From the NCBI GenBank assembly GCA_903909505.1, contig CAIVVZ010000387.1:1-49279 (forward strand): a stretch of 49,279 nucleotides of DNA, given 5' to 3'. Under the pieces are notes generated by a model. The model did no database searches and had not been told where the DNA came from. It saw only the letters and a list, made by a program, of their open reading frames with translations. A program made the translations under genes and the position numbers. Shown here in pieces: positions 8,677 to 18,745 of this stretch. The DNA comes from an uncultured Desulfobacteraceae bacterium. Lineage in GTDB: Bacteria; Desulfobacterota; Desulfobacteria; Desulfobacterales; Desulfatirhabdiaceae. The number at the start of each line of letters is the position of its first letter. Position 1 is the first letter of the stretch.

Positions 8677-9542
8677 AGAGGTCCATTTCCGGGTAATATT
8701 TTTCAGCACATTCCCGGCAAATACTGTGGCTGAATTCCGCTTCCGAATGCTCATGGATATAAGACTCGATTTGATTCCAGTATCCTTTGTCATCTCGAAT
8801 TTTTTTACAGTGGGAGCATATGGGGAGTAAACCGCTCAGCGTTTTCACTTTGCTGAGTGCATCCATCAGCTCGGCAATCAGATTATCTTTTTCGGTCTGA
8901 GCGCGCTTGCGGTTTTCCATTTCAATTTGGATCTCTTCGTGGGCAATTTGGATTTCCTCTTTCTGTGCCCATAGGCGATGCCTGATATTTGAGACATATC
9001 CGCCGAAGAAGGCAAACCAGGTCAGTAAAATGCCGAACAGTGTGAAAAGGAACAGCTCATACTGAATTCTGAATCCCTGGCGATCCTGGAAGTACTCCAA
9101 TCCCAGGAGTGCCGCATAAGACCCCAGCACGCATGCCACCAGCACCAAATACTGCCGTCGCGTCAGGCTCAGCATGCCAAACACTGAAGGCGGGCAGATA
9201 AAACATCAACACAACCGAGCGTGCTTCCGGCAAAGCGTACAAAACCACCATACCCCACAAGGCGGAATAGACGATCTGTTCCCGGGTCAACGATGGATCT
9301 GAAAAACGTAAGTTGACGTTTGTGTAAAACAGAACGAAAAACATACCGTTGCCAAACAGCGCAATCCCTATATACCTTGCCCACTGAGCGCCGCTCATCC
9401 TGCCGAGCCCGAGATGTGTGACGATAACTGTCGCAAGGATTACAACTGCGTAAGTGGCCAGAGACATGCCAAAACGATGTAACCGCAGTCGCTGCATGCT
9501 CTGTAATGCGTCGTTTTTCGTCACGATTTTCTCACTTGCCAT
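8666..9542 (-). pseudogene. MASE2-like membrane protein with CX2C-X29-CX2C C-terminal domain, broken by one frameshift
   Basis: Two overlapping minus-strand frames make one protein. The first runs from the ATG at 9542 (MASEKIVTKNDALQSMQRLR) through several hydrophobic helices to MFYLPAFSV near 9175. The second continues as FGMLSLTRRQYLVLVACVLG and goes on through further helices, a coiled coil (about EEIQIAHEEIQIEMENRKR) and the four-cysteine domain CSHCKKIRDDKGYW...FSHSICREC, ending at TAA 8666. The joined six-helix region resembles MASE2-type sensors found on GGDEF proteins. The break falls in a short T/G run (AGTGTTTGGC), so either a real frameshift or a sequencing error is possible. If real, the second half alone could start at an internal ATG near 9184. 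The C-terminus has no kinase or cyclase; its role is unknown. Confidence 0.7.
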
Positions 9543-9647
9543 GTTTGTAATCTTTAACCGGAATCTGACGTATATTTTTGGTGTCCTTAATAAAAACAGC
9601 TCTATAACAAACATCCATGAATTGCTTCAGGGATTCATCCCCGGCAA

Positions 9648-11411
9648 TCACATTCTGGTGCCGGCCAGGGTAAACCGGAAACAGGCGCCATGCCCCAGGC
9701 CGTCCGATTCCACCCAAATGCCGCCGCCATGTAATTCCACAATCTGCTTGACCAGTGCCAGACCCATGCCCGTGCCTTCCGCCTGGCCGTCCAGCTTTTC
9801 GAACAGGCCGAAAATCTTTTCCTGATACCGCGGATCGATCCCGATGCCGTTGTCTTGGACAAAGAGAACGATCTCATCACCGTTCTTCTCTGCTCCGATC
9901 ACGATGCGAGGTGCCGCCTGCTCTCCCATGAACTTGACGGCATTGTCGATCAGGTTCTGGAAGACTTCGACCAGACGGGAACGATCGCCGAAAAGGATAA
10001 TCGGATCTTCAGTAACCTGAATCTGGACATTTTTTTCGGTGATCCGACCGGCGACAAGAGCCAGCGCCTCCTGAACGATTTCCTGGAGCGACGTTTCCAC
10101 GGGAGGATTTATCACGCGCCCGACGCGGGAAAGTTCCCGCAATTCATCCAGCAGGCGCCCCATTTTTTCCGCGGCACTGCGGATGTACCCCATATCCTGC
10201 TCAATCCGGCCCGCATCCTGGTTTTGAATGTCATTTTCCAGATAACCCAGAAAGGTAAGGATGGTCACCAGAGGGCTTTTCAGGTCGTGTGAAACGGCAT
10301 AGGTGAAACGCGTCAGTTCAGCGTTTCTTTCCTGCAGCTCGTGTTCGCTCTCGTGCAGCGCTCCCTCCCGGCTTTGAAGCTGCCCGGCCATCCGGCGGAA
10401 ATGGTTCGCGAGTTCATCGATCTCCCGATAGCTGGACGGCCTCTCCTCAATGACATAGTCTCCGTCTGCAATCCGGCGGGTGTCCCGTACAAGCTGCGAA
10501 AGGGGATGGGATGCCTTTCGCAAACTGAGAAAAACGATCATCACGGCTACAAAAACAACGATGGCGGCCCCTGTTCCAAAAAGGGTTCTGATGCGGGCCA
10601 CGGTCTCAAAGGCAACATCGGCGGGTACCGTTACGATCACCTTCCATTGCGTATCGGGCACTCGGGACAGACTTGCCAGATATTCCCGGTTTTCTTTGCG
10701 ATAAGAAAGACTCCCCTCCGGGGGCTGCTTTTCCTGGCTTTCCAATTTTAGATAGCTCAGATTCTGTCTTTCAGAAATCATCCGGCGATCGGGATGGGCA
10801 ATTACGGTGCCTTCCTGATCCAAAATCATGGCCTGTTCCTGCCTTACCGCGTTGATTTTATCGGTAACGGAATTGAGCGATGCCAGATCGAGATACCCGA
10901 CGATCATGCCCCCCTTTACGGGGATGGCCAGTGTGAGCGCCGGCCTGCCGGACTGCAGGGAGATGAATGTCGGCGACCAGTAGGGCGTGTGCTCCTGTAT
11001 GACGTGGGTGAAGAACAACTGGCCCGAACGGTTGATACCGATGATATCCGGGTTTACAGGTGCCATGAAGCGTACGTTTCCTTCCGTATCCAGGATCTCG
11101 ATGGATTCGAAATCTCTGCGGTTTATCAGACTGCTGCCCAGATAGGCGTTGATTTCCGCTTCCTGGATGTAGCACTTTTCGATGACGGTTTCTTCGATCT
11201 GCTTGAGGAAATAATAAGATCTTTGGAGAAGAAGATGGGCTTCAGCGGAAAGGGACTGGGCGATGAGCAGGTTATTCTCCCGGACATCCTGAGCGATATC
11301 CGCACTGATGAGTCGCACGGTAATGAACCCCATCATCAGAATGGGCAACCCTCCGACCAGGACGAATGAAAACAGGAGAATGGCTCTGATGCTGTAATTG
11401 AGTCGCTTCAT
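9648..11411 (-). CDS. dCache-HAMP sensor histidine kinase
   Basis: 587 residues. Membrane helix 1 spans about 10-33 (ILLFSFVLVGGLPILMMGF). A periplasmic dCache_1 sensor follows (about 40-275, with IEILDTEGNVRF, PVKGGMIVGYLDLASL and MILDQEGTVIAHPDRR). Then membrane helix 2 (about 282-302), HAMP (about 302-355, HPLSQLVRDTRRIADGDY), a coiled coil, HisKA (SHDLKSPLVTILTFLGYLE) and HATPase (FQNLIDNAVKF, DNGIGIDP, GTGMGLALV). Its ATG overlaps the stop of the periplasmic binding protein gene by 4 nt (ATGA), so the two are almost certainly co-translated and may work as binding protein plus receptor kinase. There is no receiver domain in the protein. The kinase core aligns without gaps to that of 6268-8676, while the sensors are unrelated. 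Confidence 0.93.
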   Translation of the reverse strand: MKRLNYSIRAILLFSFVLVGGLPILMMGFITVRLISADIAQDVRENNLLIAQSLSAEAHLLLQRSYYFLKQIEETVIEKCYIQEAEINAYLGSSLINRRDFESIEILDTEGNVRFMAPVNPDIIGINRSGQLFFTHVIQEHTPYWSPTFISLQSGRPALTLAIPVKGGMIVGYLDLASLNSVTDKINAVRQEQAMILDQEGTVIAHPDRRMISERQNLSYLKLESQEKQPPEGSLSYRKENREYLASLSRVPDTQWKVIVTVPADVAFETVARIRTLFGTGAAIVVFVAVMIVFLSLRKASHPLSQLVRDTRRIADGDYVIEERPSSYREIDELANHFRRMAGQLQSREGALHESEHELQERNAELTRFTYAVSHDLKSPLVTILTFLGYLENDIQNQDAGRIEQDMGYIRSAAEKMGRLLDELRELSRVGRVINPPVETSLQEIVQEALALVAGRITEKNVQIQVTEDPIILFGDRSRLVEVFQNLIDNAVKFMGEQAAPRIVIGAEKNGDEIVLFVQDNGIGIDPRYQEKIFGLFEKLDGQAEGTGMGLALVKQIVELHGGGIWVESDGLGHGACFRFTLAGTRM

Positions 11412-12595
11412 GGCGTCACAATCTTGAACCGGTTATGGGATACGGTAATGACATAAGCGCTTCGCTTCGCATCTCCAAAAGCGTCGATCTCGAAAGGCCC
11501 GTCGAGTCCCTGGAAGGTCTTCAGCTTCAGAATCGTCTCTTTCAGTTGTTGCGGATCGGGGTTCCGGGAAAGCGCATCTTTCAGGACCATTACGGCTTCG
11601 TAGCCGAACAAGGCGGCAAATGTCGGCCCTTCCGAACCGAAACGGGCCTGGAATTTATCCTTGAATGCCGCAAAGGGCTTGGCAACGCTGTCAAGATCCC
11701 GATACATGGTGCCGATGACTCCCTCGACGGCAGGCCCCCCATGACGGAGCAAATCCGGCGTCTGTGCCCAGCCGCTCATCAGAATGGGTATTTTCGACCC
11801 CGACATGCGGACGTGCTGGCAGATCATCGCCGTATCAATTGCGCCCGCTGCAATCAACAGTCCATCCGGTTTTGCCCGGAGAACCACTTCCGCCAGATTT
11901 TTGAAGCTGACATCAGGTCCGGCCGTAAAGGTATCCGTGGAAACAATCTCTCCTCCCAGGCGTTCGAACACCAATTTGAAGTTGGCAACGTATTCCTGCG
12001 AGTAGATGCGATTCGACAGATCATAAATAGCGGCTACCCGGCGAAGGTTTGCAACCTTGAAAGCATGGTTCGCTTCGAGATCGGTGAGAAGAATGCTGGG
12101 GTTGACCACCCTCAGGAAGTAATCGTCGATCCCCGTCAGATTGTTTGCGCTCGACGTGGGGCTGATCATCAAGACTTTGCGTGCGTTGATCAGGGGCAGC
12201 ACGGTCTCGGACATGTCACTGGTCATATGTCCGATGATGGCGATGACCCCTTCGTCGATCATTTCCTGATCGACCTTAAGGGCCGCCTGCGAATCCTGCC
12301 TGTCGTCTTTGGTAATCAATTGCAGCGGCCTGCCGTCGATACCCCCCCGCTGGTTGATCTCTTCAACGGCCAGCATCACTCCGTTTCGACCCTGGATTCC
12401 CAGATCGGAGCTTCTCCCGGTCAGGCCGCCGACAAAGCCGATACGGTATGGGTTGTTATCGGCCGCACCGATGACACCGGCCCAGAAAAGGGCAGCGCAG
12501 GAAATCGCCAGGACTGTCAGTGCTCTAATTCGCCACCGAATCAAAAAAACTTTTAGATGTTCCTTTATGCCACATACGAAACCCGGTGTCTCCAA
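11408..12595 (-). CDS. periplasmic branched-chain-amino-acid-type binding protein (Peripla_BP_6), receptor partner
   Basis: 395 residues with a positively charged N-terminus and a hydrophobic signal segment (ALTVLAISCAALFWAGVIGA) ending near residue 45. The mature part is a type I periplasmic binding fold: YRIGFVGGLTGRSSDLGIQG, GVMLAVEEINQRGGIDGRPL, VIAIIGHMTSDMSETVLP and FAALFGYEAVMVLKDAL. The start is TTG at 12595 with AAGGGG about 8 nt upstream; there is no in-frame ATG before the signal segment. No ABC permease or ATPase gene is near, and the gene overlaps the dCache kinase by 4 nt. I infer it presents a ligand to a kinase rather than feeding a transporter. Ligand identity cannot be told; LIV-type proteins also bind amides, urea and aromatic acids. 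Confidence 0.9.
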   Translation of the reverse strand: METPGFVCGIKEHLKVFLIRWRIRALTVLAISCAALFWAGVIGAADNNPYRIGFVGGLTGRSSDLGIQGRNGVMLAVEEINQRGGIDGRPLQLITKDDRQDSQAALKVDQEMIDEGVIAIIGHMTSDMSETVLPLINARKVLMISPTSSANNLTGIDDYFLRVVNPSILLTDLEANHAFKVANLRRVAAIYDLSNRIYSQEYVANFKLVFERLGGEIVSTDTFTAGPDVSFKNLAEVVLRAKPDGLLIAAGAIDTAMICQHVRMSGSKIPILMSGWAQTPDLLRHGGPAVEGVIGTMYRDLDSVAKPFAAFKDKFQARFGSEGPTFAALFGYEAVMVLKDALSRNPDPQQLKETILKLKTFQGLDGPFEIDAFGDAKRSAYVITVSHNRFKIVTP

Positions 12596-12617
12596 GGCGT
12601 TCCCCTTTCGTGGTTGT

Positions 12618-15600
12618 TCACGGCTTTCTTGTTATCGCTTGATTCAGCGCATCCAACTGCGCTTCCAGCTTCGGCACGTATCTAAGGGCGGCGCTCAAAT
12701 CTCCGGCTCTGGCCGCTTTCTCAATCGCAAAAGCCACCTCCCGCAGACGTTCTCCTCCCACATTGGCAGACGCCCCCTTGATGGTGTGGGCCTGGCGTTC
12801 GGCGCCAGCGGCGTCTCCGGTTTCCAGAAAACCCTTAAGCAATGTGATCTGCCGCGGGATGTCTTCCAGAAAGCTTTCGACCACCATTTGGGCCAGCTCC
12901 TCATCCTCCATCAGCCGGACCATCATGCCCGCTCGGTCAAAAATCAGTGACGATGGGGTATCGTCTGTTTCGGGTTTTTCCTTTTTCATCATACTGCATT
13001 CCGCGTTCACCATTGCGGATTCGTCATGTTTCTTGGGCAGCCATTTGTCCAGCGCATCCGCCAACGCCTGGGGGGACACCGGTTTGGTGATGTAGTCATT
13101 CATGCCTGCCTCCAGGCAGCGCTCCCTGTCGCCCTGCATGGCGTGGGCCGTCATGGCGATGACGGGAATCCGGTGATTGACGATTGGTGATTGCGGATTG
13201 CGGATTTGTCGGGTAGCCTCAAAACCGCCCATCTCGGGCATCTGCACGTCCATCAACACCAGGTCGTAGGGCAGGGTTTCCAGTGCCCTGAGCGCTTCCG
13301 CACCGTTGGCCACGGCATCCGCGCGCAGGCCCAGTTTCTTCAGGATGCCCAGGGCCACCTGCTGGTTGGTGATGTTGTCCTCGGCCAGCAGGATGCGCGC
13401 ATTCCGGCCGGTGAACAGGTTCAGCATCTCTCGGGCCGTGTGACGCGTAACGATGGGTGTCTGCGTTGGCTCCGCCCCGTCCCGATCCGTCAGCGCCAAA
13501 GACAGAACCGCTTTCAGTTCCTGATGCCGAATGGGTTTGGTAGCATAGGCCGCGAAACCGATCTCCTGAAAATGCCGGGCGTCGCCCCGCATCCCCAGAG
13601 AAGTCAGCATCACCATCCGGATGCCTGTCAGGCGATCATCCGCATGGATGGCTCTTCCCAGTGTCTCGCCGTCCATGCCCGGCATCTGCATGTCGATCAC
13701 GGCAATCCGGAATGGGTCCTTCTCGTCCAGGGCCAGACTTAGAGCTTGAAGCGCCTCGGGGCCGCCCTGGGCATCGAACGGGCGCATGCCCCAGGAAGTC
13801 AGGCGGGTGGATAGAATTTCGCGGTTGGTGGCGTTATCGTCTACGATCAGCACACGCGCACCGCTCAGGTCGGCGGGCGGGATGCCATCCACATGCGCCT
13901 CCATGGTTTGTTTGACAAGGCGTGCGGTGAACCAGAATTCGGACCCCCTGCCTTCTTCGCTGCTCACACCGGCCTCACCGCCCATCAGCTCGACCAGTTG
14001 TTTGGATATGGCCAGGCCCAGTCCGGTGCCGCCGTACTGGCGCGTGGTCGAAGCGTCCACCTGGCTGAATTTTTCAAAGAGCAGACCGATCTTGTCTTTC
14101 GGGATGCCGATACCCGTATCGCGCACAGAGAATCGCAGCAGGACGGTTTCCTCTCCTCCGGCTTCCTGCACCCCGCGGCCTGTACCCTTGTCTTTTACCA
14201 GCGAAACACGGACCGCCACCTCGCCGGCAGATGTGAACTTGATTGCGTTTCCCGCCAGGTTGGTGAGGATCTGGCGCAAACGGCCCGGATCGCCGCGAAG
14301 CAGCGTGGGTACATCCAGATCGGCGGAACAGAGCAGCTCCAGCCTCTTCTCGTGAGCCCGCACGGCCAGCGCAGCGACGAAGTCGTCCAGCAGGCTTGAC
14401 AGATCGAAGTCCAACACCTCCAGGCCGAGCTTCTTCGCCTCGATTTTGGAGAAATCAAGGATGTCATTGATCAGTCCAAGCAGCAATTCGCCGCTGGCGC
14501 GAACGATTTCAGCGTAGCGCCGCTGCTCATCGTCAAGCGCCGTGTCCAGCAGCAGCCCGGTCATGCCGATGACCCCGTTCATCGGGGTTCGGATCTCATG
14601 GCTCATGTTGGCCAGAAATTCGCTTTTGGCTGCGCTGGCCATCTCGGCCTGGGCAGCCATGTCGTTGGCGCGGGCGGTGGCTTCCTCAAGATAGATGTTG
14701 ATTCTCTGGAGTTCCGCTTCTGCATGCTTGCGCTCGGTAATGTCGCGAAGGATGCCCACCGCATGCCAGCCACTGCTCATGTGGACAGTGGAAAGCGAGA
14801 GCTGGATGGATATCTCCGTACCGTCTTTTCGGCGGGCTTCCAGATCAAGCGTCTTTCCTACCGCGGCTCCCTGTCCCGTCTGTTGAAACGCTGGGAATGC
14901 GGCGAGGTGTGCTTCATAATAGCGCGCAGGGACGATGAATGCATGCAGGCTTTGCCCGATGGCTTCGGCGCTCTTGTAGCCAAGAATGCGCTCAGCCGCC
15001 GGATTCCAATAGGAGATGAGGCCATCTGTATCCATCATGAGGATGGCGTCCTGGGCGGAGCCGGTGATGACACGCAGGCGGGCTTCGCTCTCCCGGAGCG
15101 ATTCTTCTGTCCGTTTGCGCTCGGTGAGATCGTAATTTGTACCGATCAGATTAATGGCCTGGCCCGCGGCATCTCTCTGCACACTGGCAAGCGCACGGAT
15201 GCTATGGATCGTTCCATCGGGCCAAACAACCCGAAACTCGGTATCGAAGTCTTTTTCCCCCCGTATCGCCACCTGAAGTTCTTCCTCGCATTTCCGTAGG
15301 TCCTCGGGATGGACTCCCGTGCGCCAGGCTTCATACGTACCGCTGAACTTGTCAGGTGTAATGCCGTAAAGTTCGAACATCTGGTCATCCCAGATCAGGT
15401 TGCTATGGACGACATCCAATTCCCAAATTCCGATACCGCCCGCACGACAGGCTAGAGACAAACGATCACTGATCTTTCGCTGCTCCTCATCTTTCAGATT
15501 TTTCTCAGTGATATCTTGAAAGGAAATGACCGCCCCGCTGATTCTTCCCTCGTCAACGATCGGACGGCTGGAATAGAATACCGGAATGCTGCTCCCGTCC

Positions 15601-16937
15601 TTGCGATAAAAGAACTCGTCGCTTCCGTGATGAACCGTGCCGTCATTGCAGGCCATGAAAATCGGGCATTCATGCTCCGGATAGGGCCGGTCGTCTGGTT
15701 TTGTGTGATGCGTAAGGACGTGCAGGTTCCTGCCGAGCATTTCATCATCCGTATATCCGAGCATTTTACTGGCCGCTGGGTTGATGAACGTTGTGATCCC
15801 TTTCAAGTCTATGCCACAAATCCCTTCCCCCACGGACGTCAGCAGCAGCCGGTTCTGACCGCTGATTTTCATTACCGATAAATTCCTGCCGCGAAGAAGC
15901 AGCAGTGATCCCAGCAATGCGAGGATCAATGAAGCAATCGCTCCCATCCACGGCCAGTATTGATGCCACACATCCGGCCAGCTCATTTGACCGTATTGTT
16001 CATACGGCGGCAGCCTTAGCTCGCGCAGGCAGTCATGGACGCTGGTATAGTCCAGACAGACGCCCCAGCCCCCGCTTTCCGCGGCAACGGCTGCGGGTGA
16101 ATCGGCGGGCATGGTCAGAAGCGCCACGGTCACCTCGCGTGAAAGGTCCTCGGTTGTGTCGGAGAGTTTTGCAAACGGCCATTCGGGATACAGGCGCGTG
16201 CTGTGCATATAGGGAAAGGGGGGCTGCGGTCCTGGCGCGGTATTGCCGGGAATGACACGGATCGTATCCATCCGGATCTCGCCGCTAACGGCCATGCGCT
16301 CAATGGTATCGGTGCGCACGGCTCCCATATCCGCATCGCTGGAGAGAACCGCACGGACCACCGCGGGGTGTGAATCCAGAAAGAACAGTCGGGCACAGTC
16401 CCTTTCGGGGTTAATGCCTGCCGATCTGAATTCACGCAAAGCCATGAGCCATCCACCGAAAGAGGTCTGCCCTACGGCTGCAAGGCGCCTGCCGCGTGCA
16501 TCCCGCAAGTCCTGAATGTCACCGCGCTCGGCACGACAGAAGATGACACCGCCAAATTCCGATACGATTTGCATCCCAACCAGATTGCGCAGGGTCATGG
16601 TCCGCGTGACGCCGTACCTTACCTCCAGATCCACATAAATTGCCGGATTGCAGATCAGAAAATCGATCGACATGTTCTTGACGGCAGGCTCGATTTCCTC
16701 GAATTTCAGCGGCACCAGATCAAACTGCCGGCCGGGCAGTGCCCTGTCCAGGTAGGTCATCGTGGGCTGCCACATTTGCCTGCAGGTTTCAGTCCCCTTG
16801 TGTGCCAGAACACCGATGCGGATGGGTGCCGAGGCTCGGACGTCGATGCCCATGACGAGCACGGCAACTCCAACGGCGAAAATGGCCAGGAGAATCGCCG
16901 CTGTCAGGCGCGGGTTTTTCATGCCGTTCTTCATCAT
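12618..16937 (-). CDS. giant hybrid kinase: PhnD-like sensor-3xPAS-HisKA-HATPase-REC-REC-HPt
   Basis: 1439 residues. A signal/anchor helix spans about 10-34. A periplasmic phosphonate-binding-like module follows (about 38-300: [41 protein letters not shown]). After a membrane helix (about 335-355) come PAS1 (with HECPIFMAC), PAS2 (PAS_3 type, [11 protein letters not shown]) and PAS3. The HisKA H-box is [19 protein letters not shown] (about 777). HATPase has DTGIGIPK and [15 protein letters not shown]1 starts at [16 protein letters not shown] (about 1026) and REC2 at [15 protein letters not shown] (about 1182). HPt has [11 protein letters not shown] (about 1386). This is the BarA/TtrS-like full phosphorelay on one chain. 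GGGGGA precedes the ATG. Two low-complexity insertions lie in REC2 and in the REC2-HPt linker (see repeat entry). Whether the ligand is a phosphonate, tetrathionate or something else is open. Confidence 0.93.
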   Translation of the reverse strand: MMKNGMKNPRLTAAILLAIFAVGVAVLVMGIDVRASAPIRIGVLAHKGTETCRQMWQPTMTYLDRALPGRQFDLVPLKFEEIEPAVKNMSIDFLICNPAIYVDLEVRYGVTRTMTLRNLVGMQIVSEFGGVIFCRAERGDIQDLRDARGRRLAAVGQTSFGGWLMALREFRSAGINPERDCARLFFLDSHPAVVRAVLSSDADMGAVRTDTIERMAVSGEIRMDTIRVIPGNTAPGPQPPFPYMHSTRLYPEWPFAKLSDTTEDLSREVTVALLTMPADSPAAVAAESGGWGVCLDYTSVHDCLRELRLPPYEQYGQMSWPDVWHQYWPWMGAIASLILALLGSLLLLRGRNLSVMKISGQNRLLLTSVGEGICGIDLKGITTFINPAASKMLGYTDDEMLGRNLHVLTHHTKPDDRPYPEHECPIFMACNDGTVHHGSDEFFYRKDGSSIPVFYSSRPIVDEGRISGAVISFQDITEKNLKDEEQRKISDRLSLACRAGGIGIWELDVVHSNLIWDDQMFELYGITPDKFSGTYEAWRTGVHPEDLRKCEEELQVAIRGEKDFDTEFRVVWPDGTIHSIRALASVQRDAAGQAINLIGTNYDLTERKRTEESLRESEARLRVITGSAQDAILMMDTDGLISYWNPAAERILGYKSAEAIGQSLHAFIVPARYYEAHLAAFPAFQQTGQGAAVGKTLDLEARRKDGTEISIQLSLSTVHMSSGWHAVGILRDITERKHAEAELQRINIYLEEATARANDMAAQAEMASAAKSEFLANMSHEIRTPMNGVIGMTGLLLDTALDDEQRRYAEIVRASGELLLGLINDILDFSKIEAKKLGLEVLDFDLSSLLDDFVAALAVRAHEKRLELLCSADLDVPTLLRGDPGRLRQILTNLAGNAIKFTSAGEVAVRVSLVKDKGTGRGVQEAGGEETVLLRFSVRDTGIGIPKDKIGLLFEKFSQVDASTTRQYGGTGLGLAISKQLVELMGGEAGVSSEEGRGSEFWFTARLVKQTMEAHVDGIPPADLSGARVLIVDDNATNREILSTRLTSWGMRPFDAQGGPEALQALSLALDEKDPFRIAVIDMQMPGMDGETLGRAIHADDRLTGIRMVMLTSLGMRGDARHFQEIGFAAYATKPIRHQELKAVLSLALTDRDGAEPTQTPIVTRHTAREMLNLFTGRNARILLAEDNITNQQVALGILKKLGLRADAVANGAEALRALETLPYDLVLMDVQMPEMGGFEATRQIRNPQSPIVNHRIPVIAMTAHAMQGDRERCLEAGMNDYITKPVSPQALADALDKWLPKKHDESAMVNAECSMMKKEKPETDDTPSSLIFDRAGMMVRLMEDEELAQMVVESFLEDIPRQITLLKGFLETGDAAGAERQAHTIKGASANVGGERLREVAFAIEKAARAGDLSAALRYVPKLEAQLDALNQAITRKP
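13174..13206 (-). repeat. heptamer-like low-complexity repeat inside REC2 of the giant hybrid kinase
   Basis: The DNA repeats a GATTG(c/g/a) unit about five times (plus strand GATTGACGATTGG, TGATTGC, GGATTGC, GGATTT). It encodes the peptide [11 protein letters not shown] between the helix after the phospho-acceptor loop and strand 4 ([11 protein letters not shown]). Normal receivers have only a few residues here. A second short AATGC-type stretch near 12987-13022 encodes [14 protein letters not shown] in the linker to HPt. Both keep the frame open. Confidence 0.65.
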
Positions 16938-16984
16938 CGGTCCCCCAGATGTCTTTGATTGGATACCCGAGCTATTATTTACTG

Positions 16985-17014
16985 TAAAAAAAGTTTTCCC
17001 CCTTTTAGAGGGGC
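16985..17014 (-). terminator. possible rho-independent terminator or palindromic repeat downstream of the REC-PAS gene
   Basis: On the minus strand, 17 bp after the stop at 17031, CCCCT-CTAA-AGGGG forms a short G/C stem. It is followed by GAAAAC and seven T residues. The stem is only five pairs and is embedded in a purine/pyrimidine-rich stretch (cccccttttagaggggcc on the plus strand). It could equally be a copy of a dispersed CCCCCTTTT/AGGGGG repeat. Confidence 0.35.
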
Positions 17015-17030
17015 CAGAGGGGGGCGACGG

Positions 17031-17852
17031 TTATTCGGCTTGATGCCCTGTAACGGTCAGAACCACCCCTTTGCCGGAAAACCATCTGGAAAGGGGCGTG
17101 ATATCGATATTTCGCAGGCTGTTTCCGATGGGCGTTCCGGAGAGGGCTTGCGGGATGCCGGTTGTCATCACTTCCATGATTTTCTTTTCGCAGTCTTCTG
17201 AAAAATAATCCGTAACCGGCCTGCCGATCAGCATTCCCGCGTCTATCTGATGCACGGCCTTGTTTATCAGCACAATCATCAACTCCGTGCTCACCCCGAT
17301 GATGGGGACGGGCAGATCCTCCAGAATGGCATGGGACAGCGCCAGCGCCTGATTCTGAATTTGCACCTCGCGGGTTCTTTCTTGAACGAGGGCTTCAAGA
17401 CTGTCATTGAGATGCCGGAAGGATTCATTCTGTTCCAGAACTTTTTGGTGAAGCGTCTTATTGGTTTGCACCAGATCGTATTGTTCCAGGGCCTGACGGA
17501 TTTCCAGCACCAGGGACTGATCGTTCCAGGGTTTCAAAAAGAACTTGTAAATATGGCCCTGGTTGATGGATTCGGTAATGGTGTCCACGTCCGTATAGCC
17601 GGTCAGGATGATCCGGATCATATCGGGATAACATTCCTTTACCCTTGCCATAAGCTCGGTTCCGCTCATTTCCGGCATGCGCTGATCCGAGATGATCATG
17701 TGCACGGGGTTATCCTGAAGCAGTTTCAGCGCCTCAGCACCGCTTGATGCGGTCAGGAGCGTAAATCCCTCTTTCCGGAACAGCCGTTTCAAGGCATTCA
17801 GTACATTGACTTCATCGTCAACACAGAGCACGGTATGGGGGGTTGCGGTCAT
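17031..17852 (-). CDS. response regulator: REC, coiled coil, PAS-like domain
   Basis: 273 residues. The receiver (about 1-125) belongs to the RpfG/HD-GYP-associated subclass: VLCVDDEVNVLNALKRLFRK, phospho-acceptor MIISDQRMPEMSG, ILTGYTD and FFLKPWND. A coiled coil (about 130-175, LEALVQERTREVQIQNQAL) leads to a PAS-like module (about 180-265, ILEDLPVPIIGVSTELMIVL). There is no enzymatic or DNA-binding output. It is the last gene of a four-gene run with the REC-PAS kinase, REC-HD-GYP and HDOD genes, 10 bp after HDOD. It may act as a phosphate sink or protein-interaction switch in that pathway. Confidence 0.87.
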   Translation of the reverse strand: MTATPHTVLCVDDEVNVLNALKRLFRKEGFTLLTASSGAEALKLLQDNPVHMIISDQRMPEMSGTELMARVKECYPDMIRIILTGYTDVDTITESINQGHIYKFFLKPWNDQSLVLEIRQALEQYDLVQTNKTLHQKVLEQNESFRHLNDSLEALVQERTREVQIQNQALALSHAILEDLPVPIIGVSTELMIVLINKAVHQIDAGMLIGRPVTDYFSEDCEKKIMEVMTTGIPQALSGTPIGNSLRNIDITPLSRWFSGKGVVLTVTGHQAE

Positions 17853-17862
17853 AAGGGGTCAC

Positions 17863-18711
17863 TTATCCCTGAGAGTCCATAAAAAACTGGCAGGCCGATG
17901 CGATTTCTTCCTGGAGCCGGGGGTACCATCCGGACAGGGTTTGCAGTTGCGGCAGCAGAAACGCCGGAGCGTCCGAAAGGCCGTCCGGCATCAGAATCCG
18001 GCCTTCAGAGTCCGGAAAACAGGTGTTTACCAATAAATCCGCCACGCCGATGATTACCGCAGCCCGGGCGCTGGAAAATGCGCTGTGATGATGCCGGATG
18101 GCATCCACCAGCGGCTGCGGCAGCAGCCATTTTTCGGCAAGATAGGCGCCGATTTCAGCGTGATTCACGGTATCAGCCATTTTTTCAGCATCAACAAAGG
18201 AAATGGCGGAATCAATCATCGTGAGCCAGATTTTTTCAAAATGTTCGGGAAAATACTCAGCCAGTATCAATTTGCCGATATCGTGGAGCAGGCCGCCGGT
18301 GAAACAGTCCGACGACAGGGTCTTGTCACTGTGATCCGCAAGATGTTTGCTGATAATGGCCACTGCCAGAGAGTGACGCCAGAAGTCCTGGATATTGAGC
18401 CGCTTCAGGTTTTTTATCCGGGCAAATGATTTCATCACGGAAAGAGACACCACTGCGTGCTGGACCGTGTTGAATCCCAGAATGGTCACGGCCGTGCTGA
18501 TGCTGCCGATGGTCGACTTGAAACCGTAAAAAGAGGAGTTGACGAGTTTAAGTATCTTGGCCGTCATTGCCTGATCGGTTTCAATGACCCGGCTCAGTTG
18601 ATTGGCCGTGGTGTCCAGATCCTGAAGCATCTGGTTCACCTTGAGCACGATGGCCGGCAGCGTGGGCAGTTCCCGAATGCAGTCTATTTGTTGAAAAATA
18701 TCAGGCTTCAT
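17863..18711 (-). CDS. HDOD-domain protein
   Basis: 282 residues. The HDOD domain (about 10-210) is recognised by LPTLPAIVLKVNQMLQD, ILKLVNSSFYGF, IGSISTAVTILGF and FWRHSLAVAIISKHLA. HD-like residues occur in GGLLHDIGKLILAEYFPEHF and in NHAEIGAYLAEKWLLP with IRHHHS. HDOD proteins regulate signalling, often alongside c-di-GMP or chemotaxis modules, and are usually non-catalytic despite their HD-like fold. It sits between the REC-HD-GYP gene (34 bp upstream) and the REC-PAS gene (10 bp downstream), which suggests one pathway. AAGGA lies upstream of the start. Confidence 0.93.
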   Translation of the reverse strand: MKPDIFQQIDCIRELPTLPAIVLKVNQMLQDLDTTANQLSRVIETDQAMTAKILKLVNSSFYGFKSTIGSISTAVTILGFNTVQHAVVSLSVMKSFARIKNLKRLNIQDFWRHSLAVAIISKHLADHSDKTLSSDCFTGGLLHDIGKLILAEYFPEHFEKIWLTMIDSAISFVDAEKMADTVNHAEIGAYLAEKWLLPQPLVDAIRHHHSAFSSARAAVIIGVADLLVNTCFPDSEGRILMPDGLSDAPAFLLPQLQTLSGWYPRLQEEIASACQFFMDSQG

Positions 18712-18745
18712 AAAAAAATCAACGTCCTTTCGCCTAAATCATTCC

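Noticed and set aside
11435..12556. 373-codon plus-strand frame opposite the periplasmic binding protein
   Set aside because: The minus strand encodes a full signal peptide and Peripla_BP_6 fold; the plus frame is a shadow.
13174..13206. Short repeat considered as a CRISPR array
   Set aside because: Units are about 7 bp with no spacers and lie inside a coding frame. No CRISPR-like repeat-spacer pattern was seen anywhere in the window.
13191..13742. 183-codon plus-strand frame inside the giant kinase
   Set aside because: It is antisense to two receiver domains with complete catalytic residues.
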